In this document: positions 17,469 to 26,430 of the stretch, one piece after another
Numbering within the stretch: position 1 is the stretch's first letter
Layout of the letters: each line of letters opens with the position of its first letter
NCBI GenBank assembly: GCA_964433555.1
Contig: CAYSRG010000012.1
Coordinates: 1-64,000 of the forward strand
Origin: Stramentimicrobium sp964433555
GTDB lineage: Bacteria; Atribacterota; Phoenicimicrobiia; Phoenicimicrobiales; Stramentimicrobiaceae
Direction of reading: 5' to 3'
Length of the DNA stretch: 64,000 bases
The notes under the pieces: generated by a model
What the model saw: only the letters and a program-made list of their open reading frames with translations
Database searches by the model: none
What the model was told of the DNA's origin: nothing
Made by a program: the position numbers and the translations under genes

Positions 17469-17509
17469 TAATTATAGCCCTTCAGTAATCTACTGAGGGG
17501 CTATAATTA
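17469..17509. terminator. Long hairpin between converging genes
   Basis: TAATTATAGCCC (17469-17480) pairs with GGGCTATAATTA (17498-17509), and the inner TTCAGTA/TACTGAG extends the stem with one G-T pair. The T-tract is poor on the plus side and moderate on the minus side. It probably ends transcripts from both directions. Confidence 0.75.
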
Positions 17510-17537
17510 TATGGGTGTATTTAATATTATTGTTTGT

Positions 17538-17620
17538 TTATGGTGTTCCTGCCGTAACAATTACTGTAAGCTATGCAGAAGGAGATTAATAAAAAATACT
17601 ACTGTAAATTTTTATATGCT
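17538..17620 (+). pseudogene. Decayed C-terminal end of a BIG2 lipoprotein gene
   Basis: The plus strand reads GVPAVTITVSYAEGD and then stops. This lines up with GVPNAKITISYTEGD near the end of the lipoprotein at 11567-12196, and the nucleotide match continues past the stop with a two-base deletion (ACTACTGTAAA). Only the last about 28 codons remain. The remnant supplies the last codons of the convergent DUF4173 gene on the other strand. Confidence 0.75.
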
Positions 17621-19095
17621 TCAAGCTTATAGCTTTTTGATTTTAGAATTCCATTTGCTCTTATACGTGATAGATTGAGAGATTGCCATTGTGAATAATA
17701 AAAAGAATCTCTATTTTGAGTATGTTGATACAATATGAGGGACAGGCTTTTTCTCATATCCTCATCTGGAATGTCCAATACATTAATAATAATAGGCATG
17801 GCATCATCTGACAGCGAACCTAAATAATCAATATCTATCTTGCCAATCCTTTCAAACCTCTCTATATTCCTTCGAGCAATAAATGCATCAGGATTTAGTA
17901 AATTCATAAAAGCTAGAAAAAATGCTATCGAGATCAAAACACGAAGTATAAAAGCACTTTCCCTATCATCCTGAAAAATTTTATAAAAAAGTAAACAGAA
18001 AATAAATGCTAACAAAATAATAAATGCATGGCTATAGAGCCTTAAAGTAGTAAATCCATAAGCTTCTTCATAAAGCGATAAGCGGATAAAAGCGGAAACC
18101 ATGATTAATATTACCTGAGTAATCAGTGCAGTACTTAAAATCTTAAAACTTAATGTATGTTCAGCCTCTTTTTTAATCGCATATTTTTCTGTAATTAAAA
18201 GTAAGAATAAAGAGATAACAGCAACTGCTATTAATTCAAAAAATCCTCGACGCGCATATTCGGCATAGGTAAATCCTTGAGCTGATATATTACTTTCACC
18301 GCCAAAAAGATAAGTAAATTGAACAATTATAAAAATGGAAAATAAAATATTTATTGAACCCAGGATAATAGAGCTTTCTATCTGCTCAACAGCGTGTTTA
18401 TTGCTGCTCTGTGGCATGATAGTTTCACCTTTCTCCCGGAATGAATAAGTATAAGCACCGATAAAAACAATCGTTACTATTAAAATTAAAAGAAATCTTA
18501 AAAACAGCTCCATTTCGTTTTCAATGCTTAATATCTCTGAAACATATTTTTGAAAAATCAGATCTGCAGAAGAAAATAATAAGAGAAATACAAAAAGAGC
18601 AGGGATTGTCATTATAATTCCCCTTAAAATTTGAGATAATATTTTTCTATCTTCTTTTGCCCCACGTAGTAAAAATATATTTGATAATGTTTGGAATGCG
18701 GGCTGAAAAAATTTAAAGGGCAGAAAAAAGATTTTTAAAAAATCTTGAAGGGAGAGTTTTTTCATTTTGCTAAAGAAAGATATTTCAGCAATAACAAGTA
18801 ATAATATTAGCGAAGTAACGATATCAAGAAAGACTAGTAAATCATTGGAGCGAACAAAAATCATTGTACTAAAAAATACAAGCAATACTATAGGTGTAAA
18901 AACTTCTTTATTTATTTGTTTTTGAGTGATTCTTGCAATAATAAAAAGGCCTGCTATAACCAAAAGAATGTATAAAGGAAACGAAATACCAGGAATTTTA
19001 TCATAGAAAAGGTAATCAAAAAGTATACCCAAGCCCAGAGATATCATTGTTATGATATAGACCTTAGTCATATCATTTGATTGGTTTTTATACAT
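17599..19095 (-). CDS. DUF4173-type integral membrane protein
   Basis: A 498-residue protein with about a dozen hydrophobic helices. The motif FTYAEYARRGFFEL in the middle (about residue 275) and the overall layout match the DUF4173/DUF4153 membrane families of unknown function. After the last helix (about 415) a cytoplasmic tail of about 80 residues resembles the soluble end of DUF4173 proteins (NIERFERIGKIDIDYLGSL). The last few residues (EAYKNLQ) are read through the antisense of a lipoprotein gene remnant, so the original C-terminus may have been lost. AAGGA lies 14 bases before the ATG. Confidence 0.8.
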   Translation of the reverse strand: MYKNQSNDMTKVYIITMISLGLGILFDYLFYDKIPGISFPLYILLVIAGLFIIARITQKQINKEVFTPIVLLVFFSTMIFVRSNDLLVFLDIVTSLILLLVIAEISFFSKMKKLSLQDFLKIFFLPFKFFQPAFQTLSNIFLLRGAKEDRKILSQILRGIIMTIPALFVFLLLFSSADLIFQKYVSEILSIENEMELFLRFLLILIVTIVFIGAYTYSFREKGETIMPQSSNKHAVEQIESSIILGSINILFSIFIIVQFTYLFGGESNISAQGFTYAEYARRGFFELIAVAVISLFLLLITEKYAIKKEAEHTLSFKILSTALITQVILIMVSAFIRLSLYEEAYGFTTLRLYSHAFIILLAFIFCLLFYKIFQDDRESAFILRVLISIAFFLAFMNLLNPDAFIARRNIERFERIGKIDIDYLGSLSDDAMPIIINVLDIPDEDMRKSLSLILYQHTQNRDSFYYSQWQSLNLSRIRANGILKSKSYKLEAYKNLQ

Positions 19096-19408
19096 ATTTA
19101 TTAAGTTTTTCCTTATATTTTATGCTATTTAAAAGGAGTAGATTATCTAATTGGATTAAAATATATAAATTTTTTTATCATTATTATGCACTTAAAATTA
19201 TTATATACAACATTATATAACACACAATTTATCTTTGAAAATAAATCTGACATTATCTTCTTAATAATTATACTCTTTAGTAAGTAATGAGTATTAATTG
19301 TCGATGAGGATATAACTATTAGTAACTGATTAGTTGGCTCTAAAGAAAATTCTTCTCCAGAACCTTCTCCCCTTATTGATGCTGAGAAAGAGAAAGTAAA
19401 AAAAAGTT
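19096..19408. other. Intergenic, no intact gene
   Basis: About 310 AT-rich bases between the DUF4173 start and a decayed recombinase gene. It includes the upstream region of the minus-strand gene. No clear promoter or fold was found. Confidence 0.45.
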
Positions 19409-19721
19409 TTTTACTTTCTAGATATTAATAATAAAACCAAAAAAGGTAACCAAGTCAGGATGATGCATTTCCTTAATTTTATTATCGAGAAGGGAATAGA
19501 CTGAAATAGTATCTTGGAATACAAAAATTATCTCAAGAAGAATAATTTCAAAGATGAGGCTTTTTTGTAGAAACAATTATAACTGCAAAGGTGATCTCCT
19601 GAGAGTTGCCCAGCATACCAGTCATAGAAGTTTGGAAAGGATGCAATTTTACAATGACCACATTAAAATGGAAGAAGACTTGCCGAACTATTACAAGACA
19701 TTTGCAGGAGTGAAATTTTAA
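19409..19721 (+). pseudogene. Decayed tyrosine recombinase/integrase-like gene
   Basis: Pieces of one protein are spread over frames broken by stops. FYFLDINNKTKKGNQVRMM and FLNFIIEKGID, then (after TGA) NSILEYKNYLKKNNFKDEAF, resemble the N-terminal core-binding part of a phage-type integrase. After a frameshift, LLRVAQHTSHRSLERMQFY resembles its C-terminal H-x-x-R and tyrosine region, ending at TAA 19721. The middle of the catalytic domain is missing. The gene is dead; the family call is moderately supported. Confidence 0.5.
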
Positions 19722-19810
19722 TACACACTATGAATCAAAATAAATTAAGAACCAGTATATTTATTGATTATTGTAATTCTGTTTAACTTAGACTATCCAA
19801 TCCTAAGCCT

Positions 19811-20683
19811 TCACACATCTGAGGTAATGTGTAGATTAAGGACTAACTTTATAATGACCTTAAACTGCAAGTCCCACTCAGATGGCGATGACCATGTAAA
19901 CCAGGAACTCCAATCTTCGGGATGCCCTCCAGTAGAGTTATAGCAAGTCCCGCCTGGATAGGAATTACTATCGATATTGCAATGAATATAATAAACATGT
20001 TCCGCAATGGGATTGCTCACATAACAGGTGCAGTAATATGTTCCGGGCATGATGTAGGTGAGTGAATTAAAGTTGAATTCCTGCCATCCTTCGGTCCCAG
20101 GGACAAAGCCATTAATTGTATCACTTTGTAATATATTACCAGTACTATCTCTAAGGTCACAAACAATAATATCTCCGCTATCCGTAGCATTTGTACCGAT
20201 CGCAGGGCTGCTTAGATATATTTGAAACTGATCAAAGAAACCAGCTTCGGTTACCTGGAAGCTTTGTCCCTGACCCACATTAACATAACCATGACTGGCA
20301 CCAAACCAGGTTTTGGCAGTGCCTTCAGTCTGGAATATAGTCAAGGTAGGCATGGGGGTGACCGTAATAGTAGTGGTTTTTGTAACACCACCGGCACTGT
20401 TTGTTACTGTAAGCGTATAGGTAGTACTGATTTCCGGAGTTACTGCTATTGTACCGGTCAAAGAGACAGCACCGACACCATGATCAATGATAACACTATC
20501 TGCATCTGTAACATGCCAGGTTAGGGTAGAACTCTCACTCTCATTAATCATTGGCGGATTCGCTGAAAAGGAATGAATAACCGGGGTTGATGGGCCAATG
20601 CCATCGCAACTCAATAAGAATACTAACGACATGCATACAAAAAATAATAGAAAGGTTTTATTTTTTTTCTGTATTCCCATCAT
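19811..20683 (-). CDS. Lipoprotein with Ig-like domain
   Basis: A 290-residue surface lipoprotein. The lipobox FLLSC places the lipid-bearing Cys at about 26. Residues about 34-110 form an Ig-like/PKD-like domain (PVIHSFSANPPMINESESS, then STTYTLTVTNSAG). The C-terminal about 170 residues, rich in Tyr, Trp, Ser and Gly, look like a beta-sandwich exported domain but match no family that I recognise. GGAGG lies nine bases before the ATG. It is flanked on both sides by recombinase remnants, which may mark an old insertion. Confidence 0.75.
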   Translation of the reverse strand: MMGIQKKNKTFLLFFVCMSLVFLLSCDGIGPSTPVIHSFSANPPMINESESSTLTWHVTDADSVIIDHGVGAVSLTGTIAVTPEISTTYTLTVTNSAGGVTKTTTITVTPMPTLTIFQTEGTAKTWFGASHGYVNVGQGQSFQVTEAGFFDQFQIYLSSPAIGTNATDSGDIIVCDLRDSTGNILQSDTINGFVPGTEGWQEFNFNSLTYIMPGTYYCTCYVSNPIAEHVYYIHCNIDSNSYPGGTCYNSTGGHPEDWSSWFTWSSPSEWDLQFKVIIKLVLNLHITSDV

Positions 20684-21091
20684 CTGAATAGACCTCCTTT
20701 TTTCTTCAGATTAGGAATTGGTATTTAGAATGGTTGGATACCTCCTAATTTCATGATTAAGTAGATAGGATATCCTATTATGTAACAATTTTGATCATAA
20801 TAGGTATATTAAAAGAAAAGCCCCTCAGCATTAATCTGAAGCGCTGCTATTTATTTTTATCTTTTCTCTATTATATTTATTTACATTTCTTTCCTAATAC
20901 AGTTAGTTCTATATTATTCTCTAATAACATTTTCCCAAATCCCATCAGAAGGTTTTTTTATATTCATACATACATCTTCCTTAAAGATCTTCATCTATTT
21001 TGGTTATATTGTTTATTGTCAAATAAGGAGACTTCGCGAAACAATTGTGAATTCTGGTTTCATTTTCCCTTATGAGAGGATATTTATTTGA
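20684..21091. other. Intergenic, no convincing gene
   Basis: About 400 bases. A 94-codon plus frame (20791-21075) is rich in Phe, Tyr and Leu, lacks a ribosome-binding site and looks like translated AT-rich DNA, so it is not called. The promoter of the minus-strand lipoprotein should lie at the left end. Confidence 0.45.
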
Positions 21092-21283
21092 GATAGTATT
21101 TACATTTGTGTAATCCATAATTTAAGAAGAACCTGGGGCTATTATTCCCGGAAAAATTTCGGAGTACCAATAAAGCTGATTTCGGAAAAGCTTGATTACA
21201 GCTCCAATACTGTCACCAAAAGATACATGGGCGTCAGTCAGGAAGAAAAAATAAATAATATAGAAAAGAAAGTCTGCTTTTAA
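21092..21283 (+). pseudogene. C-terminal fragment of a tyrosine recombinase
   Basis: An open frame from 21092 to TAA at 21281-21283 reads like the end of a phage-type integrase: HNLRRTWGYYSRKNFGVP, then LISEKLDYSS and TKRYMGVSQEE. The first segment fits the R-x-x-[T/H] box II and the last carries the nucleophilic Tyr. No N-terminal or core half precedes it and no start codon is present, so it is a remnant of a mobile element. Confidence 0.75.
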
Positions 21284-21460
21284 TCAATTTAATATTGATA
21301 TAATATAGATAAATAATTTAATCGGGTATTCCAATGGTAGACTGTATAACAAAAGATAACTAAAACTGGAAGGTGATTTTTATCAGATTTACGGAATTGA
21401 ACAAGCAAGGTAACACCTATAAAATGGAGAAAAAAGAAAGGATGGGGGAGAGAAATATCC

Positions 21461-22138
21461 ATGTTGCAAATATCTGAGCAGTTAAAAAAGACTTATCCGG
21501 GAGGATGGATTGGAGAGATTGTTTTCAAGAATACGAGGGTGAGAGAGGTAGGGGAGATAAATCTGAGAAAAATAAAAGGAGATTTGGAAGACAGCTTACG
21601 ACAGAAGTACAGGGGTTTTAGTCGTTCAGATCTCATTCTGCTGGAGCCCATCAAAAGCTATGTAACATACTACAAGCAGTTTAAAAAAACTTATCATGTC
21701 CTGCTGCAATTGGAATCTGTTATTTGGAAACAGAAATCCATTCCCAATACGATTCCTCTAGTAATGATTATGTTTATGGCAGAATTGAAAAATTTCTTGC
21801 TTACCGCTAGCCATGACCTTGATTCAATTGCCCTGCCTATCGGAGTGGATCTGTCCAAAGGAAATGAACGATATCGCTTATTAAACGGCATGGAAAAGGA
21901 ATTACCCCAAGGGGATATGATGATGGCGGATAGAGAGGGAATTATTTCCAGTATTGTCTATGGCCCGGATAACCGAACACAGATAACTGAGGACACCAAC
22001 AGGGTACTATTTACGGTATATGCACCACCCGGGATAGAAGAGACATTAATACATGAACATTTCAATGATATCACTCACTATATGCGCTTGGTGGCACCTC
22101 AGGCAGAAATGGAAGAAATGGCAGTTCATCCATTGTAA
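21461..22138 (+). CDS. B3/B4 tRNA-binding-domain protein
   Basis: A 225-residue soluble protein matching the stand-alone B3/B4 domain first seen in the phenylalanyl-tRNA synthetase beta subunit. Diagnostic stretches are YYKQFKKTYHVLLQLESV, FMAELKNFLLTASHDLD, and the late GIISSIVYGPDNRT. Such stand-alone proteins may edit or bind charged tRNA, or act in amino-acid metabolism; the substrate is not known. The gene is monocistronic and faces the cobalamin importer operon. GGGGGAG lies upstream of the ATG. Confidence 0.82.
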   Translation: MLQISEQLKKTYPGGWIGEIVFKNTRVREVGEINLRKIKGDLEDSLRQKYRGFSRSDLILLEPIKSYVTYYKQFKKTYHVLLQLESVIWKQKSIPNTIPLVMIMFMAELKNFLLTASHDLDSIALPIGVDLSKGNERYRLLNGMEKELPQGDMMMADREGIISSIVYGPDNRTQITEDTNRVLFTVYAPPGIEETLIHEHFNDITHYMRLVAPQAEMEEMAVHPL

Positions 22139-22178
22139 AACTTATTTATATTATTACTATATGGTATAGAATATCAAA

Positions 22179-22964
22179 CTACATGATAACCTGGGGGATA
22201 GAGAGTTCCGGGTGTTGTATGATATTAGTTTTGGTTCGGTATACTTTTTTCAGAGTATGATTATTGATTACTTCCTGAGGAGTTCCTATCTTTTCAATTT
22301 TCCCCTGATTCAATAAGATGAGCTGATCCGAACAATAGCTGGCCAGATTAAGGTCATGGAAAACAGATATTATACACTTAACCTCTCCCTTTAAGACTTC
22401 CTGGAGAATATTGATAATTTCATATTTATAACTCAAATCCAGGTGAGAAGCAAATTCGTCCAGCATAAGTATTCTGGGTGATTGCGCCAGGGCTCTGGCA
22501 ATGTATACCCTTTGCATTTCGCCACCACTAATCTGGTGAATTCCTTTTTCGGCATGACGCAGAGAATCTGTTTTTTCCATAGCATTTCTGGAGATCTGGT
22601 AATCGAGAATTGTCTCTCCCTTCCATTGATTGATATAAGGTATTCTCCCCATAAAGACAACTTCTTTTACTTTATAGTTATAGGTAATATAGGACTCCTG
22701 TGGTACCATCGAGATTATTTTAGCCATTTTTTTTCTGGGTATTGTTCTGATATCCTGATTGAAAATCTGGATTTTACCTTTTTGGGGTGTAAGTATTCCA
22801 GAGATTAATTTTAACATGGTTGTTTTGCCAGAACCATTGGGTCCGATAATTCCGATGAATTTTCCTGGGGATAGAGATAAATTAATCTCCTGAAGCACAA
22901 GCTGCTGGTTATAAGAAAAACTAACATTTTTCAGAGAAATAATTGGTGTATGTTCAATATTCAT
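22179..22964 (-). CDS. btuD: Cobalamin ABC importer, ATP-binding protein
   Basis: A 261-residue ATPase of the FecE/BtuD group. It has Walker A (GPNGSGKTTMLK), the signature SGGEMQRV, Walker B (ILMLDEF) and a switch His. It sits on the inner membrane and powers the FecCD-type permease encoded upstream. I take the start at 22964 (MNIEHT), about nine bases after GGAGG; an earlier ATG almost touches that site. It overlaps the permease gene by 11 bases. The cobalamin assignment comes from the operon riboswitch. Confidence 0.9.
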   Translation of the reverse strand: MNIEHTPIISLKNVSFSYNQQLVLQEINLSLSPGKFIGIIGPNGSGKTTMLKLISGILTPQKGKIQIFNQDIRTIPRKKMAKIISMVPQESYITYNYKVKEVVFMGRIPYINQWKGETILDYQISRNAMEKTDSLRHAEKGIHQISGGEMQRVYIARALAQSPRILMLDEFASHLDLSYKYEIINILQEVLKGEVKCIISVFHDLNLASYCSDQLILLNQGKIEKIGTPQEVINNHTLKKVYRTKTNIIQHPELSIPQVIM

Positions 22965-24012
22965 CGGTTTCATTCCTCCTTTTAAGCAGATGAATAAAAA
23001 TTGGTGCACCAACCAGAGCGGTGATTGCTCCAATAGGTATCTCAGTCGGAGCGATAATACTGCGTGCTATGGTGTCGCAAATTATTAAAAAGATAGAACC
23101 GGCTAAGGCTGATACGGGAAGCATAATACGGTGGTCGGGCCCCACCAGCAAACGAGCAATATGGGGAATCACCAATCCCACAAAACCAATCAATCCGGTA
23201 AAAGAGACTACAATAGCAATCATAACAGAGCCAATAAAAAATATCCTTAGTCTTAATTTCTCAGTCTGCACCCCCAGGTGCAGAGCTTCCTCTTCTCCCA
23301 GTGCCATAGCATTCAGTTCCAGAGAAGAGGAGATTAAGAGCAGGGTTCCCAGAAATACCGGTAAAAAAATAAAGGATACCTTTTGCCAGCTGGCAGCTGA
23401 CAAATCACCCATTAGCCAGAATACCATAGAGTGTATTTCTCGCCTTGATATAGCTAAGAGCAGGGTGATTATTGCTGAAAAGAAAAAATTAACTGCTACT
23501 CCAGCCAGCAATAAATCAGCCATAGGCAAATGAGATTTTTTTCGAGATAAAAGATATACTAAAGAAATAGAAATCAAGGCACCAATTAGAGCAAAAATCG
23601 GTAAAATATGCACCAGATATAATCCAGTAATATATTGCAGAGCAATAGCAGAACAAGCTCCTAAGGCTGCTCCTGCTGAAACTCCCAGGATGTAAGGATC
23701 GGCAAGCGGATTTCTTAAAATCCCTTGAAATCCACCTCCCACACTGGCTAAAGCCATTCCTGTGAGCATAGCCATAATTAACCTTGGTATTCTCAATTCC
23801 CAGATGATAAGATCCAGGCTATCATCTGTTCTATGTTGCCAGATGATGGATAATATCTTTTGTGGTTGAATAGCAATGGTGCCAAAATTTAGAGCGGCAA
23901 AACCGATTATCAGTATAGCTAAAAATCCAATAGTTATAATAAAAATGGCTTTGTATCGCCAGTTGGAATACCCATATAGATTATTCTTTTCTGGTTTTAT
24001 TAAAGATTTCAT
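22954..24012 (-). CDS. btuC: Cobalamin ABC importer, FecCD-type permease
   Basis: A 352-residue inner-membrane permease with about ten helices. Family hallmarks are the GFQGILRNPLADPYILGVSAG segment and GLIGFVGLVIPHIAR, the latter being the coupling region that docks the ATPase. It works as a dimer with two BtuD-like subunits. It overlaps both neighbours (BtuF-like upstream, BtuD-like downstream), so the three are cotranscribed. The substrate, a corrinoid, is inferred from the upstream riboswitch. Confidence 0.92.
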   Translation of the reverse strand: MKSLIKPEKNNLYGYSNWRYKAIFIITIGFLAILIIGFAALNFGTIAIQPQKILSIIWQHRTDDSLDLIIWELRIPRLIMAMLTGMALASVGGGFQGILRNPLADPYILGVSAGAALGACSAIALQYITGLYLVHILPIFALIGALISISLVYLLSRKKSHLPMADLLLAGVAVNFFFSAIITLLLAISRREIHSMVFWLMGDLSAASWQKVSFIFLPVFLGTLLLISSSLELNAMALGEEEALHLGVQTEKLRLRIFFIGSVMIAIVVSFTGLIGFVGLVIPHIARLLVGPDHRIMLPVSALAGSIFLIICDTIARSIIAPTEIPIGAITALVGAPIFIHLLKRRNETDEY

Positions 24013-24919
24013 ATAATAATTCCAATCCGTCTACCAGACGAGGACCAGCACGATAAAAAAAGTCTTCATTTACAGTAAAGATTTGATTATTTTTAATAGC
24101 CGGCAGCTGAGACCAGCCAGGGCGGTTAATAATATCATTTTTCATTTTGTTAATCTCATCAGGATTCATGATGCCACTGGGAACAATAATAATGTCCGGT
24201 TCAGCCTGGGCAACCAGTTCAGGACTGATGGGTACCCACCCCTGTTGATTTCCCACAATGTTCAATCCCCCAGCTAAGGTAATTAATTCATGAAACAGCG
24301 TACCATTGCCCGGGCTCCAGATGGTCTCATAGCTGGAGCCAGTAAAAACTTTTGGCTTTTGAATTTCCGGAATAATAGCACTCAGGTTGGTGATGACGCT
24401 TATGCGTTCCTGTAAATCGGTAATAAGTTCTCTTCCCTTTTCTGGTATACCGCAGGCAGCAGCAATTAATTCTATACTGCGCAGCATTTCTGCTAATGAT
24501 TCTGCCTCTATTACTAAGACTTTAAAACCCAGCTCCCTTAGTCTGGGTATATCCTTTGTCTGGAATCCTCCGTAAGAGAGGATTAAGTCTGGTTCCAGTG
24601 AGATAATTTTTTCTAGATTTAGGGGTGACATTACCCCGATAGATTCAATTTCTTCCACACCAGGAGGGTAATTGCAAAATTCGCTTCTACCTACCAATTT
24701 GCTTTCCAATATCAGAGCAAAGATAATTTCTGTATTACTGGGAGCTGCTGAGATAATCCTTTCCGGTCTTTTAATCAGGGTGACTTCTGTGCCAAAGTCA
24801 TCAATAAGAGTAATAGGAAACAGACCATCCTGTGAGTTTCCCCATGCTGATAATGATAAAGGTACGAGTATAAAAAAGGTTAATAGAGAAGCTAAATAAA
24901 TAGCCTTTTTTTGGGGCAT
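23981..24919 (-). CDS. btuF: Cobalamin ABC importer, substrate-binding protein
   Basis: A 312-residue exported binding protein with an N-terminal signal sequence (about 1-24) and the helical-backbone fold typical of BtuF. Key segments are RIISAAPSNTEIIFAL, FCNYPP and PDLILSYGG. A longer frame begins at 24988, but the ATG at 24919 follows AGAGGA at good spacing and starts the signal peptide properly. The gene is first in the operon and lies directly after the cobalamin riboswitch and its terminator. Confidence 0.9.
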   Translation of the reverse strand: MPQKKAIYLASLLTFFILVPLSLSAWGNSQDGLFPITLIDDFGTEVTLIKRPERIISAAPSNTEIIFALILESKLVGRSEFCNYPPGVEEIESIGVMSPLNLEKIISLEPDLILSYGGFQTKDIPRLRELGFKVLVIEAESLAEMLRSIELIAAACGIPEKGRELITDLQERISVITNLSAIIPEIQKPKVFTGSSYETIWSPGNGTLFHELITLAGGLNIVGNQQGWVPISPELVAQAEPDIIIVPSGIMNPDEINKMKNDIINRPGWSQLPAIKNNQIFTVNEDFFYRAGPRLVDGLELLYEIFNKTRKE

Positions 24920-24957
24920 CGTTTTCCTCTCTTTACTATTTATTAAAATAATCCTTT

Positions 24958-24998
24958 TATAAAAACAAAGAACACACCCTTTAACCACGAAAGAGTGT
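24958..24998 (-). terminator. Riboswitch-controlled terminator
   Basis: On the minus strand, ACACTCTTT pairs with AAAGGGTGT (one G-T pair) and is followed by GTTCTTTGTTTTTA. It lies between the cobalamin riboswitch and btuF, so it is the probable expression platform: ligand-bound RNA would let it form. Confidence 0.75.
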
Positions 24999-25009
24999 AA
25001 CGAATTTCT

Positions 25010-25152
25010 AAAAGGCAGGTCTCCTGGCTTGAGGCTATCTAATTGCTGCGCCTTCCCGGAATTTTAATCCCAGTGGCATCATGCAGTTTTCGGTACCTTT
25101 TACAGTAACGGGTTTGCGGTGGATTTTCACCACACTTCCCTTAACCTGTTAG
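25010..25152 (-). ncRNA. Cobalamin riboswitch
   Basis: Read on the minus strand it contains the standard blocks: GGTGAAAATCCACCGC, GCATGATGCCACTG, CCGGGAAGGCGC and the B12-box-like GCCAGGAGACCTGCC. It lies about 90 bases before the btuF start codon, with a terminator between. It represses the cobalamin importer when adenosylcobalamin or a related corrinoid is plentiful. Confidence 0.95.
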
Positions 25153-25413
25153 AAAGTTATATGTAGGCAATACAATAATTTCCTGAAACTGGCTCTATTT
25201 ATTTCAATGTACAGATAGATATAATTACTCTACGAATGGTACTTTCTGTTTGTATAATTTTTATGTTATTATAAGACATATTGAATAAAAATTCAATTTT
25301 AAATTAAGGATGTATCAATTGGTTCTCAAGGGGAAGAATTCCCTGGATAATCCTGATGACATTTACTACCCAAGAATATTATTCCTCAGGATCCTATAAA
25401 TATAAGATATAAT

Positions 25414-25575
25414 TAAATTTTTACAGTATAACTTTTATAGGGGAATAACTGTATGAGATTGCCGCGCACAGCCTAAGCAGTGCTTGCAATGACCTTGAGG
25501 TTTATAGTGAAAGGTTTATAGTTTTTGGTTAAGCTTTTATTTGGGTATAACGCTTACCTATGATTTACGCAATAC
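25414..25575 (+). repeat. 162-bp direct repeat, copy 1
   Basis: Identical in all 162 bases to 26185-26346, offset by 771. It contains GAGATTGCCGCGCACAG and CTTGCAATGACC, whose ATTGC/GCAAT and GCAC/GTGC arms pair into a hairpin; this resembles short dispersed palindromic repeats of uncultured anaerobes. It also carries a tandem GGTTTATAG. No ORF lies within it. It ends 42 bases before the adenosyltransferase start codon, so it may contain that gene's promoter. Confidence 0.93.
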
Positions 25576-25617
25576 ACAATGACTCATAATGAAATGGTCA
25601 TTATAAGGAGTATTCTT

Positions 25618-26133
25618 ATGAAAGGTCTGATTCAGGTCTATACCGGAAATGGTAAGGGAAAAACTACTGCCGCACTCGGTTTAGCATTAAGAGCAGCCGG
25701 CAGAGATAAAAAGGTATTAATAATACAATTTATGAAAAAATGGGATTATGGTGAGCTGTATTCTATTAAACAGATTCCACAGATAACTATTAAAACCTTC
25801 GGAACCAAGGATTTTGTCTACAAAGGTAAAGCCAGGGAAATTGACTATCGGGAAGCTCGGAAGGCATTTGTGGAGGGAGTACAGGGTGCGATAAGCGGAA
25901 AATATGATGTAGTTATCTTTGATGAGCTTAATATAGCACTTGACTTTGGTTTATTGGAAATACAGGAAGTAGTAAATTTTTTAAAAGACAAACCAGAAGC
26001 GGTAGAGGTAGTAATTACCGGTAGAAATGCTCCCCCAGAATTGCTTGATCTCGCTGACCTGGTAACAGAGATGCGTGAAATTAAACATCCTTTCCAGAAG
26101 GGTATTCAAGCGAGAATTGGAATTGAATATTAA
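25618..26133 (+). CDS. cobO: Corrinoid adenosyltransferase (CobA/CobO type)
   Basis: A 171-residue cytoplasmic enzyme that adds the 5'-deoxyadenosyl group of ATP to cob(I)alamin or a cob(I)yrinic acid precursor. The P-loop is GNGKGKTTAALGLALRA near residues 9-25, with IIQFMKKW, VVIFDELNIAL (Walker B-like) and TGRNAPPEL following. All are typical of the CobA/BtuR family. The ATG at 25618 has AAGGAG nine bases upstream; an upstream frame has none. It stands between two identical 162-bp repeats and beside the cobalamin importer. Confidence 0.94.
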   Translation: MKGLIQVYTGNGKGKTTAALGLALRAAGRDKKVLIIQFMKKWDYGELYSIKQIPQITIKTFGTKDFVYKGKAREIDYREARKAFVEGVQGAISGKYDVVIFDELNIALDFGLLEIQEVVNFLKDKPEAVEVVITGRNAPPELLDLADLVTEMREIKHPFQKGIQARIGIEY

Positions 26134-26184
26134 ATTAATTTGCTCATTAGAATAATTATAGTAAAATAAAATAATGAATATAGC

Positions 26185-26346
26185 TAAATTTTTACAGTAT
26201 AACTTTTATAGGGGAATAACTGTATGAGATTGCCGCGCACAGCCTAAGCAGTGCTTGCAATGACCTTGAGGTTTATAGTGAAAGGTTTATAGTTTTTGGT
26301 TAAGCTTTTATTTGGGTATAACGCTTACCTATGATTTACGCAATAC
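26185..26346 (+). repeat. 162-bp direct repeat, copy 2
   Basis: Perfect copy of 25414-25575. It lies between the adenosyltransferase stop codon and the DUF2007 gene. The perfect identity of a non-coding sequence indicates a recent duplication, insertion or gene conversion. Confidence 0.93.
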
Positions 26347-26430
26347 GCTCAAAGCACTACGCATTACGACGTTATGCTGTATACTTTATACCGGTATACT
26401 CTATACTGTAATGAAGAAGGAAGAATGTTG

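Noticed and set aside
20791..21075. 94-codon plus-strand frame
   Set aside because: No ribosome-binding site; composition is that of translated AT-rich DNA, with many Phe, Tyr and Leu.
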